Shown here in pieces: positions 7,500 to 16,112 of a stretch of DNA of 64,000 nucleotides. The stretch comes from Frigoriglobus tundricola. Lineage in GTDB: Bacteria; Planctomycetota; Planctomycetia; Gemmatales; Gemmataceae. The notes below the pieces were generated by a model. It was not told the DNA's origin and made no database searches. It saw nothing but the letters and a program-made list of their open reading frames with translations. The translations under genes were made by a program, and so were the position numbers. Each line of letters begins with the position of its first letter. Positions within the stretch are counted from its first letter, which is position 1. The stretch spans positions 4,030,001-4,094,000 of the forward strand of contig NZ_CP053452.2 of assembly GCF_013128195.2 (NCBI RefSeq), written 5' to 3'.

Positions 7500-8010
7500 T
7501 GGATAGTGAGCAGAGAAGACCTGGGCAGTGAACAGAAGGCGCGTCATACCCAATCGCGTTGATTCTTGTTCGTTTCGATGTCTGACACCGAGGGGAACGA
7601 GATGGGTGTGCGGAATTATTCCGAGTTGATTGCGTGGCAGAAAGCGACTGATCTCGTTGAGGCCGTGTACGCATTGAGCGCGGGGTTTTCACGAGAGGAG
7701 ATGTGCGGTCTAACGACACAAGTCCGGCGTGCAGCGGTATCCGTCCCTTCGAACATTGCAGAGGGACAAGGGCGCTGGACAACGGGTGAGTTCGTCCAAT
7801 TTCTTGGCATCGCGAACGGTTCGCTTCGGGAAGTTGGAACACAAATTCACGTCGCCGTGCGCCTGGGGTTCGTCTCCCGAATCGATTCCGAGACGGTGCT
7901 CCGGCTCGCTTCGGAAGTCGGACGGCTCATTTATGGTCTGAGAAATTCTTTGGTTGACTGACTGGATTTTATTTTGCTTACTGTCTGCTGCCCACTATCC
8001 ACTGCCCACT
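7484..8010. repeat. inverted repeats flanking the four-helix-bundle gene
   Basis: Left copy 7484-7513 (contains GGGCAGTGGGTAGTGGATAG) and right copy 7985-8010 (contains CCCACTATCCACTGCCCAC) are related by reverse complementation with a few differences. The left copy includes the stop codon of the GTPase gene; the right one ends four bases before the kinase start. The small gene between them therefore looks like an inserted cassette. Confidence 0.6.
7602..7961 (+). CDS. four-helix-bundle protein (23S rRNA intervening-sequence protein family)
   Basis: 119 residues matching the S23/TIGR02436 four-helix-bundle family: YSELIAWQKATDLVEAVY, then QVRRAAVSVPSNIAEGQGR, then helices containing FLGIANGSLREVGTQ. 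Such proteins were first found encoded in 23S rRNA intervening sequences, and relatives act as nucleic-acid-binding accessories of diversity-generating retroelements; no reverse transcriptase is present here. An AGGGGAA ribosome site four bases before ATG 7602 supports this start; an in-frame ATG at 7578 is the alternative. The gene lies between two probably linked genes and is flanked by inverted repeats, suggesting a late insertion. Confidence 0.85.
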   Translation: MGVRNYSELIAWQKATDLVEAVYALSAGFSREEMCGLTTQVRRAAVSVPSNIAEGQGRWTTGEFVQFLGIANGSLREVGTQIHVAVRLGFVSRIDSETVLRLASEVGRLIYGLRNSLVD

Positions 8011-8014
8011 ATTT

Positions 8015-10918
8015 ATGGCAACGTGGCCCACACAGTCCGACTACAAGGACTCGCTCCAGAACCCGGACACCGCGTTCCGCGACCCGGACCTGAAGCAGAG
8101 CCAGGCGGAGCGCAGCCCAATGGGTGTGCCCCGCGCACGCTCCGGCGCGTTCGCCAGCGTGTACAAGATGACCGGTCCAAAAGGCACCGTCGCGCTCAAA
8201 CTGTTCAACTTCCCCAACGAGGACCGCGCCCAGCGTTATAAGGCCGTTTCCGACTACCTCGAAAAGGAACTCGGGCCGAAGAAGCCGCCGTGCGTGGTCA
8301 AGTTCCAGTACCACCTCGAAGGGATGCGCGTCGGCAAGGGCTGGTACCCGACACTCACGATGGCGTGGGTCAAGGGGGTGTCGCTCGGCGAGTGGGTGCG
8401 CCAGACGATCGAGAAGCAGACCCCCGACGTCGCCGCGGTGAGGAAGATGGCCGAGTCCTGGGCCGCCCTCGTGCAGCAGCTCCAGGACACCCGGATCGCG
8501 CACGGCGACCTCCAGCACGACAACGTGATGGTCGTCGGGGACGCCCCGGTGCTGGTGGACTACGACGGGATGTGCGTGCCGTCACTCGACCCCGCGGACC
8601 CGAAAAAGAAGCTCGACCAACTGGAGTTCGGCAAGCCCGCGTACCAGCACCCGGCACGCGGCGCGGAGAAGCTCGGCGCCAACCTCGACCACTTCTCGGC
8701 GTGGGTCATCCTGATCGCCTTGCGGGCCGTTGCCGCCGACCCGCACCTGTACACCAGGTACGTTCTCAAGACCGACAACGAGAACCTGCTGTTCACCCCC
8801 GCGGACATGCACACGCCGGGCGCGTCCACACTGTGGCCGGACCTCGTCCGGTGCAAGGACCCCGAGGTGAGCGGCTGGGCGCGGGCGCTCCGCGAGTCGC
8901 TGGACAGGCCGTTCGCCAAGATCCCGCCCTTTACGCTCGATCCGTTCAGCCGGCTGCGCAAACTGGTCGCGATTTCGCCGCGCGACTGGGCCGAAATTGA
9001 AGCCGAAACGAGCGCGCTCAAGAAGGCCGGTAAGAGCGTCCCGCCGGACCTTCAGGAGCAGATCGATCCGGTCCGCGGGCTCAAGGACCTGTGTGCCGCC
9101 CCGGTGAAGGACTGGGTCGCGATTCGCTCCGAGGGCGATCGGCTGGTGAACACCGGGAAGGCGGTCGCTCCGGACCTGAAGCGGGTCGTCGAAGACGCGC
9201 GCAAGCGGGTCGGTGCGCGCGACGCGCTCCAGAAAGCGATTGATGCACGCGACCCGCGCGGCGTCACGGTCGCGTACAAGCCGGAACTGGTGGACGACTG
9301 GTTGGACCAAGCCCTCGTCCGTGCCGCAAGAGCCGCGTCAGGGCAAGTTGCGTTGCTCGACAAGTTGAAAGTGGCGGCCGGCGCGCCCGGCGACGGCCGG
9401 GCTTATGTCAAACTTTGGGACGAAGTCGGGCCGCAACTCGCGGGCGTCGCCGAAGCGAAGAATTACGAAAAGGCCGCGGACGGGTGGCGGGCACGGATCG
9501 CGGCGGCGGACGAATACCTCCGCGTGTTTGCCCGGTCCCCACAGACCGAGCGCGAACTGGCCGGCGCGTGGCGGGCGGTGACCGCGGCCGGGTCGCTCCA
9601 CCCGGCGCTCACCGACGCACACCGCCGCCGCGGCGAGGAGGCCGTTCGCAGGGCGCCACTCCTCGACGCCTTGCGCCGCGTGCCGAACAGTGCAAATTTT
9701 GAGAACGATACCAAACTCGTTGCCGCCTGGGGCACCGGTGCGGCGCTGGCCGGGTGCCGCGAGGCGGCCGAATTCGCCCCGCGCGTCAAGGTGGCCGCCG
9801 ACCGGCTCGCGCTGGTGTCGGCGCTGGAACGGGCGATCAAGGCGGCCGAGGCCGGCGGCCCGGAGGACGCGGTGATCGAGGCGGCGGCGAAACTCGACGG
9901 GTACGATCACCCGCACGCCGCCCGCGTGGGCGAGGGGGCGGAAGCCGTTCGCCTGATGGCCGATCTCCAGAAGGCCCTCGCACATGACCACCCGTCGGAT
10001 CGTAAGGTGGCGACGGCATACGACCGACTCAAGACCCGGCACCCGAAGTTCGCCGCGCGCCTGGGCGCCACGAGCCCGACCCTGTTCGCCGAGATCGAGC
10101 GGTGTGTCGTCCGCCGCACGCTCCTCGACGCGTTCGCACGGATCGATTCCGAGGAACCGCGGGCCGATCGGCAGGACGAACTGTGGCAGGCGATGTGGGC
10201 CAAGCACGGTAAGGTGCTCGTCGAGCGCCGCGACCGCGAGGAACTGCGCGACCGGCTGGCGCTGTCCCGCGATCGGCTCGCGAAGTGGAACAAGCTGGCC
10301 GAGGCGCTCAAGGCCCGCGACATGTTTGCGCTCCGTAAGCTGTACGCCGCGTGCGCCGAGCCGCTGGCCGCCTACCCGCCCCTGGTTGAGCGTCGGGCCG
10401 AGATCCAGGCACTGTTAAGCAAAGCCGACCGGGTCATTGCGCTTCAGCACAAGATGTCCGATGGGGGGCCACTGAATGCGGAAGATCTGAAATTTCTCAG
10501 CCAGAACCACGACGCATTCGGACCGGACGCCAAGCGGGAAATCGAAACGCAGGTGCGGGCACGACTGGCGGGCGATGCGAAGCTGGTGCCCGCGTATCCG
10601 GCGTATTCGGTGACGGGCACGCGCGGCGGGCTGGTCAAAGCCTGCTGGGCCTGGGGCGGTCACGGGCTGATCTCGCACTGCATTGTGGCCGTGGACGGCC
10701 GGCGGTTCCTGACGAACCCGGACGAGGCCGACCCGTTTTCGCGGCTGACGTGTAAGCCGGAGAACCACCAGCGCGAGGGCGGGGGGATCACCGTTGTGCC
10801 GCCCCCGGGCGCGTCGCAGGCTTATGTCACGATCTGGCCGGTCGTGGAACTCGGGTGGTCCACGGTTCACGGTCCGCCGCTCACCGTCGGCCCGGTTCCG
10901 GTCGGCGCGCGGTGGTAG
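8015..10918 (+). CDS. large protein kinase-domain protein
   Basis: 967 residues. The N-terminal about 300 form a protein-kinase-like fold: VALKLFNF (candidate ATP-binding lysine, about residue 58), catalytic loop HGDLQHDN (about 163-170) and LVDYDG (DFG-like, about 181-184). Key catalytic residues are present, so it may be active. Residues about 300-880 are long, charged, Ala/Leu/Arg-rich helices, possibly repeated helical hairpins. The last about 90 residues look beta-rich. No transmembrane segment is evident, so it is probably cytoplasmic. It lies downstream of the zinc-ribbon GTPase on the same strand, and the pair may form one signalling module. The 3' end overlaps the convergent glycosyltransferase gene by 38 bp. 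Confidence 0.75.
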   Translation: MATWPTQSDYKDSLQNPDTAFRDPDLKQSQAERSPMGVPRARSGAFASVYKMTGPKGTVALKLFNFPNEDRAQRYKAVSDYLEKELGPKKPPCVVKFQYHLEGMRVGKGWYPTLTMAWVKGVSLGEWVRQTIEKQTPDVAAVRKMAESWAALVQQLQDTRIAHGDLQHDNVMVVGDAPVLVDYDGMCVPSLDPADPKKKLDQLEFGKPAYQHPARGAEKLGANLDHFSAWVILIALRAVAADPHLYTRYVLKTDNENLLFTPADMHTPGASTLWPDLVRCKDPEVSGWARALRESLDRPFAKIPPFTLDPFSRLRKLVAISPRDWAEIEAETSALKKAGKSVPPDLQEQIDPVRGLKDLCAAPVKDWVAIRSEGDRLVNTGKAVAPDLKRVVEDARKRVGARDALQKAIDARDPRGVTVAYKPELVDDWLDQALVRAARAASGQVALLDKLKVAAGAPGDGRAYVKLWDEVGPQLAGVAEAKNYEKAADGWRARIAAADEYLRVFARSPQTERELAGAWRAVTAAGSLHPALTDAHRRRGEEAVRRAPLLDALRRVPNSANFENDTKLVAAWGTGAALAGCREAAEFAPRVKVAADRLALVSALERAIKAAEAGGPEDAVIEAAAKLDGYDHPHAARVGEGAEAVRLMADLQKALAHDHPSDRKVATAYDRLKTRHPKFAARLGATSPTLFAEIERCVVRRTLLDAFARIDSEEPRADRQDELWQAMWAKHGKVLVERRDREELRDRLALSRDRLAKWNKLAEALKARDMFALRKLYAACAEPLAAYPPLVERRAEIQALLSKADRVIALQHKMSDGGPLNAEDLKFLSQNHDAFGPDAKREIETQVRARLAGDAKLVPAYPAYSVTGTRGGLVKACWAWGGHGLISHCIVAVDGRRFLTNPDEADPFSRLTCKPENHQREGGGITVVPPPGASQAYVTIWPVVELGWSTVHGPPLTVGPVPVGARW

Positions 10919-12155
10919 TCGTTTCCGCGACCGGCGGTGGGGTTGGGGCCCGGTTCAGCGGACCGACCGGTCCCATGAGCACCAGCACCGCGAGAAGCGC
11001 GACGCCGAGCGGGCGGTGCGTCCAGATACCGAGCGGACCGGCCACGTCGAGCGGCACGAGTTGCCCCAGCAGAAGAGCCGCCGCCGCCGATCCGCGCACC
11101 CAGAACCCACCCGCGTACAGCTCTCGCACCCACGGTACCGCCAGCGCAAGGACGAGCAGTTCATACGCCTGCACCTGTGCGCACAGCACCGCACCAACCA
11201 CAGCCGCGGTCACGGCCCAGGCCGCCGACGGCTTCGCGCGCGCGAGCCAGCCGCGGCCCGCTACGAACACGAACCATACGAGATACCCGGCCGCGGTGAG
11301 GGTCGCGGTCAGCTCGATGAGGAACCGATCGCCCGCGAACGGTTCGGTCAGTGCGAAGAGGAGGCGGTTCCAGCTCGTGATTTCCGGGTTCGAGCCGGCC
11401 CGGTTGAACATGACGGCCTTGTGCGACGAGCCGATGTAGGCCACATAATCCGCGAGGAACAGCGGAGAGCCGCCGGCGAGGGTCGCACCGACCAGGTTCA
11501 GCGCGACAACGAGTGCGACGAGCGCGGCGCTCCGCTTCCACCCGCCGAGGTACCACGCTAGCGGAACCAGGGGCAGCGCGAGGTGCGGTTTGATGAACGC
11601 GACCGACCACAGTGCCACTCCCCGCGCCGGTCGGCCCCGGTCGAAGGCCCACAGTCCGGCCGCGATGCACCCCGTGAGCATCAGGCTCGTCTGACCGAGT
11701 TCCACCGCCGCCACCGTGAGATAGTTCCACGCGAGGACGAGCGGCAGGAGGAGTTGGCCGCCGAGCGGGAGCGGGAGCGGGCGCGCCGCGAGGGCGCCCG
11801 CGGACACTCGTATCACGGCCGCGGCGCACAGGCCGTTGAGGAGCGCCCAGAACACTTTTGCCGTCGAATACGGCAGAAGCGCGAACGGTGCGAAGACCAA
11901 CACCGCCTGGGGCGGGAGAAAGAAGCCGCACTCGGCGCTCAGGATCGGTTCTTCGGGGTACTGGTCCGCCACCCGCGCCCGGATCTTCGCGCCGTCGTAA
12001 GGGGATTCGCGACGCAAGCCCATCTCCGCTCCGGCGCGGTAGATGAAAAAATCCGGAGCGAGGTTCACCCCGAGCGCCTGATACACCGCAAACGCGGTCA
12101 GGACGCCGACCGCCAGGATCGATGCGCCCCGCACAGCCGGTCGGCGGGCCGTCAC
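10881..12155 (-). CDS. DUF2029 / GT87-family membrane glycosyltransferase (copy 1)
   Basis: 424-residue polytopic membrane protein of the DUF2029/glycosyltransferase 87 type, which uses polyprenyl-phosphate sugars to mannosylate lipids or glycans on the outer face of the membrane. The first loop carries the acidic segment NLAPDFFIYRAGAEMG; many hydrophobic helices follow, with FIKPHLALPLVPLAW and NPEITSWNRLLF further on. The start is taken as the GTG at 12153-12155, which overlaps the stop of the upstream gene (GTGA) and indicates translational coupling; the longer upstream reading frame is antisense-like. It is a close paralogue of the upstream gene and has the same length. Confidence 0.8.
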   Translation of the reverse strand: MTARRPAVRGASILAVGVLTAFAVYQALGVNLAPDFFIYRAGAEMGLRRESPYDGAKIRARVADQYPEEPILSAECGFFLPPQAVLVFAPFALLPYSTAKVFWALLNGLCAAAVIRVSAGALAARPLPLPLGGQLLLPLVLAWNYLTVAAVELGQTSLMLTGCIAAGLWAFDRGRPARGVALWSVAFIKPHLALPLVPLAWYLGGWKRSAALVALVVALNLVGATLAGGSPLFLADYVAYIGSSHKAVMFNRAGSNPEITSWNRLLFALTEPFAGDRFLIELTATLTAAGYLVWFVFVAGRGWLARAKPSAAWAVTAAVVGAVLCAQVQAYELLVLALAVPWVRELYAGGFWVRGSAAAALLLGQLVPLDVAGPLGIWTHRPLGVALLAVLVLMGPVGPLNRAPTPPPVAETTTTARRPEPGRR

Positions 12156-13426
12156 GAGCGCGGCTCCCGCGGTTCGACGACCGGGCGCACGGGACCGATG
12201 AGTACCAGCACCGCGAACAGAGCGACCCCGATCGACCGGTGAAAGTCGATGCCCAGCGGCTCGAACGTCTCGCGCGAGACCTGCTGGAGCAGGAGCAGCA
12301 GCACCGCAACCGTGCCCTGCCACCGGTGCCTGGCCGCGAACAGCTCACGCACCCAGGGAATCGTCAGCACGAGGGCGAGCGTTTCGTACCCCAGCACCTG
12401 ACAGCACAGCATTCCCCCGACGACGGTCGCCGCGAGCGCCCACGCCGGGGACGGCCGCGCACCCGCCGCCGCACACCGCCCGAGTACGAGCGCGCCCCAG
12501 ACGAGGTACCCGATCACGGTGGTCACGATGGTCAGTTCGACGAGCGGACCGCCGAGCGAAAAGAGGAGCCGGTTCCAACTCGTGATCTGCGGGTTCAGCT
12601 CCGCGCGGTTGTAGAGCACGGCTTTGTGTGCGACCGGGACGTAGTCGAGGTACTCGCGAATCGCCAGTGGCGAGCCGCCGGCGAGCGTGGCGCCAATCAG
12701 GTTGAGCGCGGCGACCACGGCGAACACCGCGCCGGCCCGTTTCCAGCCCCCGAGGCACCACGCGAGCGCGACGAGCGGCAGCGCGAGGTGCGGTTTTACG
12801 AACGGCACGGCCCACAGCAGCGCCCCGGGCCACAACCGACCGCGGTCGAAGCACCACTGCCCCGCGATCACACATCCCACGAACAAGAGCGGCGTTTGTC
12901 CGACCGCGATGATCGCGACGGAAAGGTAATTCAGAACCAGCGCGACCCCCACCAGGCGCCACACAAGCGGCAGCACGGTTGGCGGCTCGTTCGGCGCACG
13001 AAACGCTCTCGGCAAGCGGGCGATCGCCACCGCCGCCAGGAACATGGTGCCGGCCCAGGCGATCTTCGAGGCCGCCCACGGGAGCGCGGCGAATGGCGCG
13101 TAGAACACGATCGCTAGCGGCGGAGGGAAGTAGCCGTTGTTGTTGACGAAGCTGGTTTCGTCCGGGTTCGGGTCGGGAAACCGTTCCGCCACGAGCGCCC
13201 GGATCTTGGGTACGTCGTAGGGCCAGTCCCCGCGGAGGCCCAGGACGGAGCCGATGCGGTAGATGAAGAAGTCTCGGTTCAGATCGTCTTTGGATGCGAC
13301 GACGAGAGCGATGAAGAAGAGCAGCCCGGCCGCGAGGAACGGGAGCGGGTCCGTCCGGGGAACCGCACCGCTCCGGAGACCAAACGAGCGGGGGGCCGCG
13401 GCGGCACTCGGACCGGTGTCAGCCAC
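12152..13426 (-). CDS. DUF2029 / GT87-family membrane glycosyltransferase (copy 2)
   Basis: 424 residues, paralogue of the downstream gene and in the same operon. Shared features are DLNRDFFIYRIGSVLGLRG in the first extracytoplasmic loop, FVKPHLALPLVALAW, GATLAGGSPL and NPQITSWNRLLFSLGG. About ten hydrophobic segments predict a polytopic membrane enzyme. The acidic residue before FFIYR is the expected catalytic position of GT-C type enzymes (inferred). Its ATG overlaps the stop of the E2 gene by 8 bp, so both glycosyltransferases may be co-transcribed with the dehydrogenase genes. Tandem duplication followed by divergence is the likely origin of the pair. Confidence 0.8.
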   Translation of the reverse strand: MADTGPSAAAAPRSFGLRSGAVPRTDPLPFLAAGLLFFIALVVASKDDLNRDFFIYRIGSVLGLRGDWPYDVPKIRALVAERFPDPNPDETSFVNNNGYFPPPLAIVFYAPFAALPWAASKIAWAGTMFLAAVAIARLPRAFRAPNEPPTVLPLVWRLVGVALVLNYLSVAIIAVGQTPLLFVGCVIAGQWCFDRGRLWPGALLWAVPFVKPHLALPLVALAWCLGGWKRAGAVFAVVAALNLIGATLAGGSPLAIREYLDYVPVAHKAVLYNRAELNPQITSWNRLLFSLGGPLVELTIVTTVIGYLVWGALVLGRCAAAGARPSPAWALAATVVGGMLCCQVLGYETLALVLTIPWVRELFAARHRWQGTVAVLLLLLQQVSRETFEPLGIDFHRSIGVALFAVLVLIGPVRPVVEPREPRS

Positions 13427-14789
13427 CGAGTTTCTCCGGCAGGAGCAGCAGCGCCGGGGCGTGCAGGTACCGCATCACCGCGTTGCCGAACGCGGCGCCG
13501 ATGGCCCCGTCGAGGACACGGTGGTCGAACGAGAAGGACAGGTACACGATGTCCGCCGGGCGCAAGGTGCCGGCCGCGTCGTACACCGGCCGCTTCACGA
13601 CCTTCCCGACGCCCATGATCCCGACCTCGGGGTGGTTGATGATCGGCGTCGAGATTAGCCCGCCGATGCCGCCGATGGACGTGACCGTGAAGGTGCTGCC
13701 GCGCAGGTCGTCGATCTTGCTCTTACCGGCCTTGGCGTCGCTACTGAGCCGCTCGATGTCGGTGGCGATGGTCGCCACGTCCTTTTTGTCGGTGTCCTTG
13801 ACCACGGGCACGATGAGCCCGTTGGGGGCCGCGACGGCGACCCCGATGTGGTACCTGTCGTGCAGCACCACTTCGCCGGCCGCTTCGTCGAACGTGCTGT
13901 TAACGATGGGCACTTCTTTGAGCGCCCGCGACACGGCCTTCACGAAGAAGGCGAGGTACGTGAGCTTCACGCCGGCCTTTGCGAGCGGCTCGCGGAGCTG
14001 GCTCCGCAGCCGCACCACATCGGTCATGTCGCACTCGTCGATGTACGAATAGTGCGGGATGTGCCGCTTCGACTCGACCATGTGCTCGGCGATCTTCCGC
14101 CGCAGGCCGATCAGCTTCTGGCGCGTCCCGGCGACGCCGAAGTCGAACTTCGACGTATCGGTGCCGGACGTACCGGTGGCGGCGCGCACGCCGTTGCTCG
14201 GCTTGGGTGCCAGGAACGGCGTGAGATCGTCGAGGAGGATGCGACCGTGCGGGCCGGACCCGTGGACCCGGGTGAGATCCACACCGAGTTTCCGGGCGAG
14301 CATCCGCACCGACGGCGCCGCGGGCGGCTGCGGGTTGGAGGAGTGGCCGTTGGACGGCGTGACGCTCGGCGAGCGGGCGGCTTGAGCCCCCCGAGCCGTA
14401 GAGGCGACGGCTGCGGCGCCCGCTCGACCAGAAGCAAGAGGGGTCTCGCTACGCGTCGCGTCGGGGGACGTCTCGCTACTCGCGTCGGGGAATGTCTCGC
14501 TACTGGCCTCGGGGGGCTTATGCCCCCCGCTCGCCGAGGTCGTTTGCGCGCCGTCACCCACCGCGTTGTAGCTCAAAAGGTGTTGCCCGACCTGGATCTT
14601 CGTGCCCGGCGTCGCGGCCAGTGCGGTGATCGTGCCCGCGAACGGCGACGGCACTTCCATGCTCGCCTTGTCCGACATCACCTCGGCCAGCCCCTGCCCG
14701 CGCGCGACCGCATCGCCCGGTCGGACCAGCCAGCGGACCAGTTCCACTTCGATCAAACCTTCGCCGACGGGCGGGAGAGGAAAGTCCAT
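13419..14789 (-). CDS. 2-oxo acid dehydrogenase E2 (dihydrolipoamide acyltransferase) with inserted repeat in linker
   Basis: 456 residues. The N-terminal lipoyl domain starts MDFPLPPVGEGLIEVE and has the lipoylated lysine in MSDKASMEVPSP (about residue 43). A Ser/Ala-rich linker follows, then the E1/E3-binding domain (MLARKLGVDLTRVHGSGPHG, about 158-177). The C-terminal catalytic domain ends with the active-site motif SFSFDHRVLDG. About 58 linker residues (84-141) come from a 174-bp palindromic element. The complex decarboxylates pyruvate or branched-chain 2-oxo acids; the E1-alpha/E1-beta split and sequence style favour a branched-chain or pyruvate type. The start follows the lipoyl-domain beginning. 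It lies downstream of both E1 genes; the E3 gene is at 30.9 kb. Confidence 0.92.
   Translation of the reverse strand: MDFPLPPVGEGLIEVELVRWLVRPGDAVARGQGLAEVMSDKASMEVPSPFAGTITALAATPGTKIQVGQHLLSYNAVGDGAQTTSASGGHKPPEASSETFPDASSETSPDATRSETPLASGRAGAAAVASTARGAQAARSPSVTPSNGHSSNPQPPAAPSVRMLARKLGVDLTRVHGSGPHGRILLDDLTPFLAPKPSNGVRAATGTSGTDTSKFDFGVAGTRQKLIGLRRKIAEHMVESKRHIPHYSYIDECDMTDVVRLRSQLREPLAKAGVKLTYLAFFVKAVSRALKEVPIVNSTFDEAAGEVVLHDRYHIGVAVAAPNGLIVPVVKDTDKKDVATIATDIERLSSDAKAGKSKIDDLRGSTFTVTSIGGIGGLISTPIINHPEVGIMGVGKVVKRPVYDAAGTLRPADIVYLSFSFDHRVLDGAIGAAFGNAVMRYLHAPALLLLPEKLGG
14365..14538. repeat. class III palindromic element inside the E2 gene
   Basis: A 174-bp (58-codon) segment with 31-bp terminal inverted repeats at 14365-14395 and 14508-14538 that differ at three positions and contain AGCCCCCCGAG. 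The middle holds short repeats of the type GTCTCGCTAC. A related element with the same termini lies at 45547-45734. Because the length is a multiple of three, the E2 reading frame is maintained. Confidence 0.8.
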
Positions 14790-14805
14790 CACAGTGACCC
14801 AGAGG

Positions 14806-14917
14806 ATTTCACAACAAAGGCACACCGTTCGACACAAAGGGGCACCGAGCGGGCAGGATCCCCGATTTTCATCTTGTGACCCTTAGTGACCTTTGTGCCT
14901 TTTGTGGTGAGGTGAAT
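14806..14917. repeat. CACAAAGG-type inverted repeat between E1-beta and E2
   Basis: It contains CACAACAAAGGCACAC on the left and CTTTGTGCCTTTTGTGGTG on the right, arranged as an imperfect inverted repeat that fills the intergenic gap. Related copies occur at 16008-16107 and around the IS element at 40736-41900. Confidence 0.75.
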
Positions 14918-15976
14918 TTAAGCCGCTTCGGTCGCCAGGTCCCACAGCGCGGTGCGGACGTCGCCGAGCTGGGGGACGCTGTTGACCTCGTAGTTCTGGT
15001 TCATCCCGATGCCCGGCACGTGCTTGCCCATGAGCGTCCGCGGCCGCACGGCGAGGTCGTAGAAGTGCTCGTCAACGACCCGACGGAGCAGGTGCTCGCC
15101 GAAGTTCGTCACCTCGGTGTCCTCGTTCACGATCAGCACGCGGCCGGTTTTCAGCACGCTCTTCGAGATCGTGTCCCAGTCGTACGGGAAGATGCTCCGC
15201 AGGTCGATCACGTCGAACGTGCGGCCGTGGTCCCGGGCCAGTTCGTCGGCCGCCTGCGCGCACACCGGGAGCGGGCGGCCGTAGCTGATCACCGTTCCCG
15301 CGGTGCCTTCGCGCACGAGCGCCGCCGAGCCGATCGGCACCGTGTGGTCTCCGAGGTCCGGCCACTGCGGCTCCCACCCGGCGCGGTCGTTCACGGGGGC
15401 GTCGATCATCCGGCTCAGTTCGTCGGCATCGGCCGGCTCGCCGGGGATCAGCCGCGTGTCCCGCGCCCGGAGCAGCGCCTTGGGCAACAGCACCAGAACC
15501 GGGTTCGGGTCCTTGATCGCCGCGAGCATGAGGCCGTACGCGTCCAGGGCGTTGGACGGCATCACGACCTTCCACCCCGGCAGCCGGCTCGCCCAGCTCT
15601 CGAAGCTGTGCGAGTGGTACAGGCTGCCCCGGATGCCGGCCCCGTTGGGGGTCATCACGACGAGCGGCATGTCGTACCCGCCGCCGCTGGCCCACCGCTG
15701 GTTGCCGGCAATCTTAAACATGTCCAGTACGTTGAACGCGTAGTCGCAGAACTGAATCTCGCAGACGGGCCGGCCGCCCGCGTAGGCGATCCCCATCGCG
15801 GTGCCGATGATGCCGCGCTCGTCCAGGGGCGTGTTCCACGCGGTCCTCAGGCCCTGGGTCGCGGTGAACACCCCGCCGAGCGGCGGGCCGACGTCCTCAC
15901 CGAACACGTCCGTCACGCCGAGGTGCGTCTCGCCGTAATGCAGGGCCATCCGCACCGCTTGAGCCATGTTCGCCAT
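14918..15976 (-). CDS. 2-oxo acid dehydrogenase E1 component, beta subunit
   Basis: 352 residues matching the E1-beta subunit of pyruvate / branched-chain 2-oxo acid dehydrogenases. It starts MANMAQAVRMALHYGET, followed by DVFGEDVGPPLGGVF, TPLDERGIIGTAMGIAYAG, and YHSHSFESWASRLPGWKVV, all typical of the family. With E1-alpha it forms the thiamine-diphosphate-dependent heterotetramer that decarboxylates the 2-oxo acid and acylates lipoyl-E2. An AAGGAG ribosome site lies five bases before ATG 15974-15976, which fixes the start. The gaps to E1-alpha and to E2 are both filled with CACAAAGG-type repeats. It is transcribed in the order E1-alpha, E1-beta, E2. Confidence 0.93.
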   Translation of the reverse strand: MANMAQAVRMALHYGETHLGVTDVFGEDVGPPLGGVFTATQGLRTAWNTPLDERGIIGTAMGIAYAGGRPVCEIQFCDYAFNVLDMFKIAGNQRWASGGGYDMPLVVMTPNGAGIRGSLYHSHSFESWASRLPGWKVVMPSNALDAYGLMLAAIKDPNPVLVLLPKALLRARDTRLIPGEPADADELSRMIDAPVNDRAGWEPQWPDLGDHTVPIGSAALVREGTAGTVISYGRPLPVCAQAADELARDHGRTFDVIDLRSIFPYDWDTISKSVLKTGRVLIVNEDTEVTNFGEHLLRRVVDEHFYDLAVRPRTLMGKHVPGIGMNQNYEVNSVPQLGDVRTALWDLATEAA

Positions 15977-16007
15977 CGGTACTCCTTGGCGAAGCCAAAA
16001 AGCCATT

Positions 16008-16107
16008 CACCACAAAGGCACAAAGTTTCACACAAAGGGGCACAAAGAGAAGAACCGGGATCTGTCTTCTTTGTGAATCTTCGTGCGACCTTTGTGCCTT
16101 TGTGGTG
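16008..16107. repeat. perfect CACAAAGG inverted repeat between E1-alpha and E1-beta
   Basis: The 18-bp arms CACCACAAAGGCACAAAG (16008-16025) and its exact reverse complement (16090-16107) enclose about 64 bp with further CACAAAG units. Transcribed, it could form a hairpin within the operon mRNA. Confidence 0.85.
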
Positions 16108-16112
16108 CGGGT

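Noticed and set aside
7578..7601. Upstream ATG as start of the four-helix-bundle gene
   Set aside because: No ribosome site precedes it, whereas AGGGGAA lies at the right distance before ATG 7602 and the domain starts there.
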